From Nocardiopsis suaedae (GTDB lineage: Bacteria; Actinomycetota; Actinomycetes; Streptosporangiales; Streptosporangiaceae), in the NCBI RefSeq assembly GCF_027706745.1, contig NZ_JAQFWP010000004.1:92220-156219 (forward strand): a DNA stretch of 64,000 bases, in the 5' to 3' direction. Shown here piece by piece: positions 17,267-24,702 of this stretch. The translations under genes and the position numbers were made by a program. Positions within the stretch are counted from its first letter, which is position 1. Each line of letters opens with the position of its first letter. The notes below the pieces were generated by a model. It was not told the origin of the DNA. It did not search any database and saw only the letters and a list, made by a program, of their open reading frames with translations.

Positions 17267-17731
17267 TCAAGGGCGCGGGGCGAGGCCGGTGAAGACGAGG
17301 TTCATCTTCGAAGAACCCCCGTCCACCTCGCGGAGGTCCAGCTCGTAGAAGAAGCGGTCACGGATCTGTTCGACTCTGCAGGCGTCGCTCCATACGGTCG
17401 CCTCTCCGGCGGGCACGGTGACACGAGTCGGTTCCGACGCGGAGGCGGAGTCGTTCCAGGGGCGCAGCACACGGGGACCGCAGTCCGAATACGCCGCCAA
17501 CCGCAGATCCCGACCGGTCTTGTTGAGGAACTCCACGTCCCATGACACCTCCACTCCGTCAGCGCCCGGGATGGAGGAGATGCTGAGGAGCTGGACGAAG
17601 CCGACGCCGTCATCGCGATGACTCTCGTCTGCGGGGACGACGGGCCTGACCACGAGCACCGGCACTGCGGCCAGAACGAGGAGCGCGGCCATACCGGTGA
17701 GGGCCTTGGCGACGGTCGATCGGCGACTCAT
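17267..17731 (-). CDS. Hypothetical membrane-anchored/secreted protein, paralogue of 13636-14109
   Basis: 154 aa with a GGAAGG site before the ATG. An N-terminal hydrophobic segment (~10-32) is followed by an extracytoplasmic domain. It matches the protein at 13636 in GVGFVQLL, DGVEVSW, DCGPRVLRPWND, SEP, W-DAC and DRFFYELDLRE, with two conserved Cys. Family unrecognised. Overall identity is moderate, so the duplication is not recent. No obvious operon partner. Confidence 0.7.
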   Translation of the reverse strand: MSRRSTVAKALTGMAALLVLAAVPVLVVRPVVPADESHRDDGVGFVQLLSISSIPGADGVEVSWDVEFLNKTGRDLRLAAYSDCGPRVLRPWNDSASASEPTRVTVPAGEATVWSDACRVEQIRDRFFYELDLREVDGGSSKMNLVFTGLAPRP

Positions 17732-17791
17732 GGGGCCTTCCGGCGGGGGTGGGGGGCTCGGGCGACCAGGATAGAGGCGATCGACCGAATG

Positions 17792-17827
17792 CGGCGGGGC
17801 CCTCCCGTGGGCGGGAGGGCCCCGCCG
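17792..17827. terminator. 16-bp perfect stem after the small minus-strand gene pair
   Basis: CGGCGGGGCCCTCCCG (17792-17807), loop of 4, CGGGAGGGCCCCGCCG (17812-17827). Placed 33 bp past the stop of the gene at 17861. Confidence 0.75.
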
Positions 17828-17860
17828 TCGGTGATGGGTGGGGGCGGGTTCTCGGTCCTG

Positions 17861-18085
17861 TCATGGACTGGCGCGGCGCATGAGGGTGCGGGCGATCCGG
17901 GCCGCGCAGGCCAGGTGTTGGACGTAGTCGTGCTGGAGGTCCCGGTCGGGCGCGGTGCGGTCGAGCACGATGTCGGTGTCCGGGGCGAGGGTGAGGGTGA
18001 TCTTGTCGCCCTGCTCCTCGATGCGGATCTGGTCCGGGGTGAGCTTGGAGAGCGTGCGGTGGGGATCGGCGTCGGGGCCGGTCAT
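17861..18085 (-). CDS. Hypothetical 74-aa protein paired with 18082-18582
   Basis: Starts at ATG 18085, overlapping the stop of the upstream gene by four bases (ATGA), with GGAGG seven bases before: clear translational coupling. The protein is hydrophilic, with LSKLTPDQIRIEEQGDKITL then an acidic stretch and a basic helix ending ARTLMRRASP. No membrane segment. Unrecognised; small genes like this often accompany XRE-DUF397 loci in actinomycetes, which is only an association. Confidence 0.65.
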   Translation of the reverse strand: MTGPDADPHRTLSKLTPDQIRIEEQGDKITLTLAPDTDIVLDRTAPDRDLQHDYVQHLACAARIARTLMRRASP

Positions 18086-18582
18086 CGGGTGCCTCCGTCG
18101 AGTGCGGGGTGTACGGGTGCGGGCTGTGCGGGGACTGCGCGGAGTTCGCGGTCGCGCAGGTAGTTGCGGGCGTAGCCGGGCGGGGTGAACTCGGTCAGGG
18201 CGAAGTCGAGGGCGTCGACGTCGCTGGCGGCGAGGGTGATGTCCTTCCGGGTGCGGTGGTGGGCCTGGTAGGGGGCGCGGTCGTCGGGCTCGTAGGTGAG
18301 GCGCCACAGGGCGCGGTGGCGGACGTCGGCCTGGCAGAAGCGCGCGTAGTCGGGGATGGCGGTGGGCGTTGCGTAGGGGCGCGGGCGCGCGTGGCGGGGC
18401 CGGTGCCGGAAGGCGTCGGGAGGCGGGAGCGGAGGCCGGGCCGCCGCGGCCTTGTCGGCGCGGGCGATGGCCGCCTTCAGGCGGGCCTCCTGGGAGGGCC
18501 GGGCCGGGCGAAGGACCCGGACCGGGGCCACGAAGACGAGCTTGGCCAGCGCGAAGAGTGACGTGAAGAGACGTGTGGGCAT
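18082..18582 (-). CDS. Hypothetical 166-aa protein, divergent from the XRE regulator
   Basis: Begins at ATG 18582 after an AGAGGACA site. N-terminal ~20 residues are hydrophobic (LFTSLFALAKLVFVAPV) followed by a basic helix, a Pro/Arg-rich linker (~45-70), and a C-terminal region with DITLAASDVDALDFALTEF. No known family recognised. It forms a coupled pair with the 74-aa gene and shares a divergent control region with the XRE-DUF397 operon, so it may belong to the same regulatory unit. Confidence 0.65.
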   Translation of the reverse strand: MPTRLFTSLFALAKLVFVAPVRVLRPARPSQEARLKAAIARADKAAAARPPLPPPDAFRHRPRHARPRPYATPTAIPDYARFCQADVRHRALWRLTYEPDDRAPYQAHHRTRKDITLAASDVDALDFALTEFTPPGYARNYLRDRELRAVPAQPAPVHPALDGGTR

Positions 18583-18636
18583 GAGGGTGTCCTCTGATCG
18601 GGCCGGAAGTGGTCCGGCGGAGGCCAGGACCTCATC

Positions 18637-18698
18637 TTGACTCTGAATCTTCAGACTTTCAAGCTTTCACAAGAAGCTACATCACTGTTTGTAGCTTC
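18637..18698. promoter_or_regulatory. AT-rich divergent control region with two dyads
   Basis: TTGACT (18637-18642) abuts CTGAA-TC-TTCAG (18643-18654). Next is GAAGCTACA (18673-18681), 8-base spacer, TGTAGCTTC (18690-18698), a perfect 9-bp-arm inverted repeat. This is the obvious candidate binding site of the XRE regulator whose gene starts at 18801. Confidence 0.6.
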
Positions 18699-18800
18699 AT
18701 CCCACGATCTTCAGAACGTAGGTGTTCACGTATGACCGGTTCGCGAAGCTCACGTCGTGCTCGTAAGGTCCCTGGTAGCGATCCGAGCGCAGGAGGGGCC

Positions 18801-19652
18801 ATGGCCGATCAGAAGCGGCAATCGATCCGGCGACGCCGCCTGTCCGCCGAGATCAAGAAGGCTCGGATCGAGGCCGGCATGACGATCGATGACGTGGCCG
18901 AGGCAACCGAGTGGTCGGTTGGCAAGATCAGCAACATCGAGACCGGCGTCCGTCTCCGGCCGACCGTCATGGAGATCAAGGGGCTGCTCGATGTCTACGG
19001 TGTCACCGACGAGCCCAAGCGACAGGCCCTGCTCTCGCTGACGCGCCAGGCCCGGGAGAAGGGCTGGTGGTCGAAGTACTCCGACATCTTCGTCAGCGAG
19101 TACCCCGCCTTCGAGTCAGAAGCTCGGGTCATCCACACCTACGAGCTGGCGATGATCCCTGGACTCCTCCAGACACCGGGGTATGTCGAGCTCCTTCAGC
19201 GCGCCACCCTGCGCAGGAACCCGCTTGACATCGACCGAGTCATCGAGACCCGCAAGCAGCGACAAGCCATCCTCGATGCGGCCGATGCGCCTGAGTACTG
19301 GGCAGTGATCGACGAAGGTGCACTGCGGCGCTTCGAGAGCGACGTGCCCGTGTTCCGCGAGCAGGTTCAGCGCCTGATCGAACTCGCCGAGGACGACAAC
19401 ACCGTGACGATTCAGGTTCTGCCGTTCAGCAGCGGCATGCACGCTGGCCTGAAGGGGAGCTTCGTCCTCCTCGACTTCGTCGAAGGGGTGAACCCCATCG
19501 TCTACACGGAGACCGACACCGATGGCCTGTACTTGGAGGACTCGGAGGAGATAGATAGGTATCGGCGCCTGTTCGACCACGTCAGGACATCGGCGCGCTA
19601 TCCTGACGCGTCACTTCAGATCCTGAAAGACATGCTCAAGGACCACCGATGA
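18801..19652 (+). CDS. XRE-family regulator with DUF5753 (Scr1-like)
   Basis: 283 aa; the ATG at 18801 follows AGGAGGGG. Residues ~13-70 form the helix-turn-helix (MTIDDVAEATEWSVGKISNIETGV). Residues ~95-275 are the DUF5753 domain, with YEYPAF-like SEYPAFESEARVIHTYE and PGLLQTPGYVE. Such regulators pair with DUF397 proteins throughout Streptomyces and relatives (Scr1/Scr2 type) and affect development and antibiotic production. The downstream DUF397 gene overlaps by ATGA. Codon use is visibly less GC-rich than neighbours, a common trait of these modules. Confidence 0.9.
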   Translation: MADQKRQSIRRRRLSAEIKKARIEAGMTIDDVAEATEWSVGKISNIETGVRLRPTVMEIKGLLDVYGVTDEPKRQALLSLTRQAREKGWWSKYSDIFVSEYPAFESEARVIHTYELAMIPGLLQTPGYVELLQRATLRRNPLDIDRVIETRKQRQAILDAADAPEYWAVIDEGALRRFESDVPVFREQVQRLIELAEDDNTVTIQVLPFSSGMHAGLKGSFVLLDFVEGVNPIVYTETDTDGLYLEDSEEIDRYRRLFDHVRTSARYPDASLQILKDMLKDHR

Positions 19653-19843
19653 ACAAGCCATCAGACTTCACGCTCGCTTTCCGGAAGTCCAGCTACTCCG
19701 ATCGCGACAACTGCGTCGAAGTCGCCAACGATCACAGCGCCACCGCCGTGCGCGACTCGCAGCACCCGGAGAGAGGCCACCTGCTCTTCAGCTCCGCCGA
19801 GTGGCACGCCTTCCTCCATCAGGCCAAGCATGACCGACTCTAG
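19649..19843 (+). CDS. DUF397 protein, first copy
   Basis: 64 aa, overlapping the XRE stop by four bases (ATGA). The family pattern is plain: FRKSSYSDRDNCVEVAN, AVRDSQHPERGHLLFSSAEWHAFL. The domain is a small beta-rich fold with a conserved Cys. In studied cases the DUF397 partner binds its cognate XRE protein and blunts or tunes it, so the pair resembles an antitoxin-like module. The likely partner here is the adjacent regulator. Confidence 0.9.
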   Translation: MNKPSDFTLAFRKSSYSDRDNCVEVANDHSATAVRDSQHPERGHLLFSSAEWHAFLHQAKHDRL

Positions 19844-20015
19844 AAGCTTCCGAAAGTCGAGCTACACACAACAGCAGAACTGCGTCGAGGTCGCCGACTC
19901 CCCTTGCCACTCCGCCGTACGCGACACCAAGCACCGGTCGCACGCCACGCTCCACTTCCCCTCCGGGGAGTGGGCCGCCTTCGTCCGGTCGCTGCGCGCA
20001 TCTCGGCCCAGGTAG
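19830..20015 (+). CDS. DUF397 protein, second copy
   Basis: 61 aa starting inside the end of the first copy (14-base overlap, different frame), so the three genes are one coupled operon. Pattern: FRKSSYTQQQNCVEVAD, AVRDTKH, LHFPSGEWAAFV. Clearly homologous to the first copy but diverged, so the two may bind the regulator with different strength or serve different partners. Ends about 40 bp before the large hairpin at 20058. Confidence 0.9.
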   Translation: MTDSRSFRKSSYTQQQNCVEVADSPCHSAVRDTKHRSHATLHFPSGEWAAFVRSLRASRPR

Positions 20016-20057
20016 CCCGACGGCCCCCGGCTCTCGCCGGGGGCCGCCAGCGGGGCA

Positions 20058-20127
20058 CCGCGTTGATCTCGACGAAAGTGCTGTCAAATCCGCCGGAATG
20101 ACAGCACTTTCGTCGAGATCAACGCGG
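20058..20127. repeat. GTTGATCTCG hairpin element, copy 1 (29-bp stem), likely bidirectional terminator
   Basis: Arms 20058-20086 and 20099-20127 are perfectly complementary over 29 bp around a 12-base loop. The foot reads GCGTTGATCTCGACGAAAG. It lies between the convergent DUF397 and hrpA genes. Related copies are at 26313-26378 and 55892-55956. Confidence 0.85.
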
Positions 20128-20138
20128 GTCCGGCCGCC

Positions 20139-23100
20139 TCACGCCTCCTTGGCGGCCTCCACGGCCTTCTGGATGCGCTTCTCCGACACCGGGTACGCCG
20201 TCCCGAGCTGCTGCGCGAACAGGCTCACCCGGAACTCCTCCAGCATCCACCGCAGCTCGCGCACGTCCGGATCGTCCTCCCGACCCTCCGGCAGGACCGC
20301 CACGCCCTTCTCCACGGCCTGGCGCATCTGCTCCGCCTTCGCCATGCTCACCTGGTCCCGGCGCGGGTTCTCCGGCAGCTTCTCCAGCCGGTACTCGATC
20401 CCCTTCAGGTACGTCACCAGCCGCGGCAGCCGCGCGCGCCCCGCCTCGGTCACGAACCCCGGCCGGATCAGCCCCGCCAGCTGCCCCTGCGCGTCGTTCA
20501 ACGACGGCAGCACGGCCATGCTGGTCGACCCCTTCAGCTTCTTCTGCAGCCGGTGCGACGCCGCCAATACCTGCGCCGTCGCGCGCACGACCTCGTCCAG
20601 CACGTCCCCTAGCTCGGCCCGCACGAACTCCTTCAACTCCTTGAACGAGTCCGGGTCCCACACACCGATCCAGCGCTCCCCCGCCGGCGCGTGCTTCGCC
20701 CCCCACTCGCCCATCAGCGCGTCCACCGACGCCGACATGCAGTCGTCCAGCAGCTTGTCGACACCGCCGTGCGGGTTGTGCCCCAGCGCCAGCTTCTGCT
20801 GGTTGTCCAGCCCCCGCCGGATCACCGCCGCCGGGGAGGGGACGCTGAGGAGGAGAAGTCGACGCAGCCCCTTCCAATGGGCCGCCCGCTGCTCGGCCCG
20901 GGTGTCGAAGATCTTCACCCCGGCCGTCCCGCCCTCGTCGACCAGCGCCGGGTACCCCTTCACCACCGGCCCCGCCGACTTGCGCTCGAACACCTGCTGC
21001 AGCGGCCCGAAGCCCCACTCCGTCAGCCCCGAGCGCTCGATGCCCTTGGCCTCCGCCGAGATCGCCTTCTGCAGCTTGGGCTTCAGCTTGCCCCGCAGCG
21101 CCGACAGGTCCTTGCCCTCGGCCAGCTTCCCGCCGGACTTGTCCACGGCCCGGTAGGTGATCCGCAAGTGGTCGGGCACCTTCGACAGGTCGAAGTCCTC
21201 CGGGGTGATGCGCTCCCCGCACATCCGCCCCAGCTCGTGCGCCAGCAGCTCCACCAGCGGCGTCTCATCGTCCTTCGGCAGCCGCCCCATCACCTGCTCG
21301 GCGTTGTCGGGCACCGGCACGAAGTTGCGCCGCAGCGGCTTAGGCAGCGACCGGATGAGCGCCGTCACCAGGTCCCGACGCAGCCCGGGGATCTGCCGGT
21401 CGAACCCCTCGTCGCCGACCTGGTTCAGCACCTCCAGCGGGATGTGCACGGTGACGCCGTCGGCGTCGCTGCCCGGCTCGAACTGGTAGGTCAGCGGGAA
21501 GGCGAACTGCCCGTGCGTCCAGGAGTCGGGGTAGTCCTCCTCGCTGACCTTCTCCGCGCCGTCGTTGATCAGCATCGACTTCTCGAAGTCGAGCAGGTTC
21601 GGGTCCTTGCGGCGCGCCTTCTTCCACCAGGTGTCGAAGTGCGCCGCCGACACCGCCTCGGCGCCCACGCGCTCGTCGTAGAAGGCGAACAGCGCCTCGT
21701 CGTCGACGAGGATGTCCCGTCGGCGCGCGCGGTGCTCCAGGTCCTCGACCTCTTCGAGGAGCTTGCGGTTGGAGTGGAAGAACTTGTGGTTGGTGTCCCA
21801 GTCGCCCTCGACCAGCGCGTGCCGGATGAACAGCTCCCGCGACACCACCGGGTCGACCTTGGCGTAGCCCGTCTTGCGCTCGGCCACCAGCGGAACCCCG
21901 TACAGGGTCACCCGCTCGTACGCCATGACGGCGCCGCGCTTCTTCTCCCAGTGCGGCTCGCTGTAGGTGCGCTTGACGACGTGCCCGGCCAGCTCCTCGG
22001 CCCACTCGGGCTCGATGCGCGCGCACATGCGCCCCCACAGGCGCGAGGTCTCCACCAGCTCGGCGGCCATGACGTACCGGGGCTGCTTCTTGAACAGCGA
22101 CGAGCCGGGGAACACCCCGAAGCGCGCTCCGCGCCCGCCCAGGTACTCCTTCTTGTCCGGGTCCCTGAGGCCGACGTGCGACAGCAGGCCGGACAGCAGC
22201 GCGGTGTGCACCTGCTGCGGGTCGGGGTCGGACGAATTGAGCGTGACCCCCATGCCCTTCACGACCTGCTTGAGCTGGCTGTAGATGTCCTGCCACTCGC
22301 GCACCCGCAGGTAGTTCAGGAATTCGCTGCGGCACTGCTTGCGGAACTGGTTGCCCGACAGCGCGCGCTGCTGCTCCTTCAGGTACTTCCACAGGTTCAG
22401 GAACGCCAGGAAGTCCGAGTCCTTGTCGGCGAAGCGCGCGTGCTGCTCCTGGGCGGCCTGCTGGTGCTCGGCGGGGCGCTCGCGCGGGTCCTGGATGGAC
22501 AGCGCGGCGGCGATGATCATCACCTCGCGCACGCACCCGCGCTTCTCCGCCTCCAGCACCATGCGGCCCAGGCGCGGGTCGACGGGGAGCTGGGCGAGGC
22601 TGCGGCCCATGCCGGTCAGGCGCTTGCGCTGGTCCTCGGCCTGCGGGTCCAGCGCCCCCAGCTCCTGCAGCAGGTGGACGCCGTCCTTGACCTGGCGGTG
22701 GTCGGGGCCCTCGACGAAGGGGAACGCGGAGATGTCGCCCAGCCCCAGCGACTCCATCTGGAGGATGACCGAGGCCAGGTTGGTGCGCAGGATCTCGGGG
22801 TCGGTGAACTCCGGGCGGGACAGGAAGTCCTCTTCGGAGTACAGCCGGATGCAGATGCCCTCGGCGACGCGGCCGCAGCGGCCCTTGCGCTGGTTGGCCG
22901 AGGCCTGGGACACCGGCTCGATGGGCAGCCGCTGCACCTTCGTGCGGTGGCTGTAGCGGGAGATCCGGGCGGTGCCCGGGTCGATGACGTAGCGGATGCC
23001 GGGGACGGTCAAGGACGTCTCGGCGACGTTGGTCGCCAGCACGATGCGGCGGCCGCGGTGGGGCTGGAACACCCGGTGCTGCTCGGCCGACGACAGCCGC

Positions 23101-24173
23101 GCGTACAGCGGCAGGACCTCGGTCTCGGGGAGCCGCCGCTTCTCCAGGGCGTCGGCGGTGTCGCGGATCTCCCGCTCGCCGGAGAGGAAGACGAGGATGT
23201 CGCCTGGCCCCTCGCGGCGCAGCTCGTCGACGGCGTCGCAGATGGCCTGCACCTGGTCGCGCTCGTCGGAGCCGCCCCGGCCGCCGTTCCCGCCGCCGCT
23301 GCCGCCGTTCCCGCCCGCGGAGTTCGCGGTGCCCGCGCCGCCGCCCGCGCCGTCCTCGTCGTCGATGGGCCGGTAGCGCACCTCCACGGGGTAGGTGCGC
23401 CCGGAGACCTCGACGATGGGGGCGTCGCCGAAGTGCCGCGAGAAGCGCTCGGGGTCGATGGTGGCCGAGGTGATGACCACCTTCAGCTCGGGGCGCTTGG
23501 GCAGCAGGCGTTTGAGGTAGCCGAGCAGGAAGTCGATGTTGAGGCTGCGCTCGTGGGCCTCGTCGATGATGATCGTGTCGTAGGCGCGCAGCATCCGGTC
23601 CTGCTGGATCTCGGCCAGCAGGATGCCGTCGGTCATGACCTTGACCAGGGTGTCGTCCGACGACTGGTCGGTGAAGCGGACCTTGTAGCCCACCGTGGCG
23701 CCCAGGTCGGTGCCGACCTCCTGGGCGATGCGCTCGGCCACGGTGCGCGCGGCGATGCGGCGCGGCTGGGTGTGGCCGACGGTGCCGTGGACGCCGCGGC
23801 CCAGCTCCATGCAGATCTTGGGGAGCTGGGTGGTCTTCCCGGACCCGGTCTCGCCGGCCACGATCACGACCTGGTTGTCGCGGATCGCCTCAGCGATGTC
23901 GTCCTTCTTGCGGCTGACCGGCAGCTCGTCGGGGTAGCTCGGCTCGGGCAGGGCGGAGCGGCGCTGCTCGACGCGCAGCTCGGCCAGGTCGATGTCGTCG
24001 GCGATCTTCCCGGCGACGTTCTCGCGCTTGCGGCGGTCACGGATCTTCTGCAGGCCGTCGATGCGGCGGCGCAACCGGTGGCGGTCGGCGAAGGTGAGGC
24101 CGGAGAGGCGGTCGCGGAGGGAGGTTCGCTCCGGGTCCGCGGACGTCGGTGTGTCCGAGGGCGAGGTCAACAT
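20139..24173 (-). CDS. hrpA: ATP-dependent RNA helicase HrpA (DEAH box)
   Basis: 1344 aa from the ATG at 24173, normal for HrpA; no strong ribosome site is seen, so start and translation mode are uncertain. N-terminal RecA core: Walker A GETGSGKTTQ (~107-116), DEAH in IIIDEAHERS (~204), SATIDPERF, and QRKGRCGR as motif VI. Helicase-associated and OB-fold regions follow, then a long DUF3418 C-terminal half specific to HrpA. A Gly/Ser/Asn-rich stretch of ~30 residues is inserted between the two RecA lobes (about 23263-23358). HrpA acts on structured mRNA and stalled or collided ribosomes. Confidence 0.93.
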   Translation of the reverse strand: MLTSPSDTPTSADPERTSLRDRLSGLTFADRHRLRRRIDGLQKIRDRRKRENVAGKIADDIDLAELRVEQRRSALPEPSYPDELPVSRKKDDIAEAIRDNQVVIVAGETGSGKTTQLPKICMELGRGVHGTVGHTQPRRIAARTVAERIAQEVGTDLGATVGYKVRFTDQSSDDTLVKVMTDGILLAEIQQDRMLRAYDTIIIDEAHERSLNIDFLLGYLKRLLPKRPELKVVITSATIDPERFSRHFGDAPIVEVSGRTYPVEVRYRPIDDEDGAGGGAGTANSAGGNGGSGGGNGGRGGSDERDQVQAICDAVDELRREGPGDILVFLSGEREIRDTADALEKRRLPETEVLPLYARLSSAEQHRVFQPHRGRRIVLATNVAETSLTVPGIRYVIDPGTARISRYSHRTKVQRLPIEPVSQASANQRKGRCGRVAEGICIRLYSEEDFLSRPEFTDPEILRTNLASVILQMESLGLGDISAFPFVEGPDHRQVKDGVHLLQELGALDPQAEDQRKRLTGMGRSLAQLPVDPRLGRMVLEAEKRGCVREVMIIAAALSIQDPRERPAEHQQAAQEQHARFADKDSDFLAFLNLWKYLKEQQRALSGNQFRKQCRSEFLNYLRVREWQDIYSQLKQVVKGMGVTLNSSDPDPQQVHTALLSGLLSHVGLRDPDKKEYLGGRGARFGVFPGSSLFKKQPRYVMAAELVETSRLWGRMCARIEPEWAEELAGHVVKRTYSEPHWEKKRGAVMAYERVTLYGVPLVAERKTGYAKVDPVVSRELFIRHALVEGDWDTNHKFFHSNRKLLEEVEDLEHRARRRDILVDDEALFAFYDERVGAEAVSAAHFDTWWKKARRKDPNLLDFEKSMLINDGAEKVSEEDYPDSWTHGQFAFPLTYQFEPGSDADGVTVHIPLEVLNQVGDEGFDRQIPGLRRDLVTALIRSLPKPLRRNFVPVPDNAEQVMGRLPKDDETPLVELLAHELGRMCGERITPEDFDLSKVPDHLRITYRAVDKSGGKLAEGKDLSALRGKLKPKLQKAISAEAKGIERSGLTEWGFGPLQQVFERKSAGPVVKGYPALVDEGGTAGVKIFDTRAEQRAAHWKGLRRLLLLSVPSPAAVIRRGLDNQQKLALGHNPHGGVDKLLDDCMSASVDALMGEWGAKHAPAGERWIGVWDPDSFKELKEFVRAELGDVLDEVVRATAQVLAASHRLQKKLKGSTSMAVLPSLNDAQGQLAGLIRPGFVTEAGRARLPRLVTYLKGIEYRLEKLPENPRRDQVSMAKAEQMRQAVEKGVAVLPEGREDDPDVRELRWMLEEFRVSLFAQQLGTAYPVSEKRIQKAVEAAKEA

Positions 24174-24702
24174 ATCGGACTCAAGGATAGAAGGCTGCGG
24201 CAACGGGTTTTCGCGGGTGGGCGGGGCGCTGGGCCCGCGGGGGCGGGCCGGGGCGGCCCGGCAGGCGGCCCCGGGCGGCCTCAGGGCACAACGCGGCGGG
24301 GGTACGGAGCATTCCCGGGCCGGGCGGGCGCGGCGGGCGCCGCGGGCCCGGCGGACGCCCGGAAGGTCCGGGAGGTCCGCCTTGTGATTTTCCTCCGTAT
24401 TCGTAGGCCTTCGCCTGGCATTCGCCGGTGCGCCATTCACCGCCCCTCCCGAACCCCGCGCCCCGGCAAAGGTCCGGCGTTCATCCCCGGATCATCGGAC
24501 GCTTGACTCCGATTCCGAACGGACGCCATCCGAAATTCGGGTTCGAAAAACCCCACGGGGGCATGTCGGAATTCACGAAACACGCCATCGACGTGTACAG
24601 TCCCGGAACCGCCCATAGGGCATCGCCGCGGCCGGAACGGAAGCGCAGCGAACCGCTCCGGGCCGTCGGCGGAATACGGGTGCACGCGATCGTGGGGGTT
24701 CC
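24174..24702. other. Divergent intergenic region between hrpA and the BCCT gene
   Basis: About 530 bp without a credible gene. The hrpA-proximal part is extremely GC-rich with short dyads. The right half is more AT-rich and holds TTGACT (24503-24508) and an 11-bp palindrome CCGAAATTCGG (24530-24540) followed by a GGGTT/AACCC dyad. This is a plausible osmoregulated promoter zone for the carrier. Confidence 0.5.

Noticed and set aside
20691..24506. 1271-aa open frame antisense to hrpA
   Set aside because: It lacks any domain and its composition is that of the complement of a high-GC gene; the minus-strand frame has all helicase motifs.
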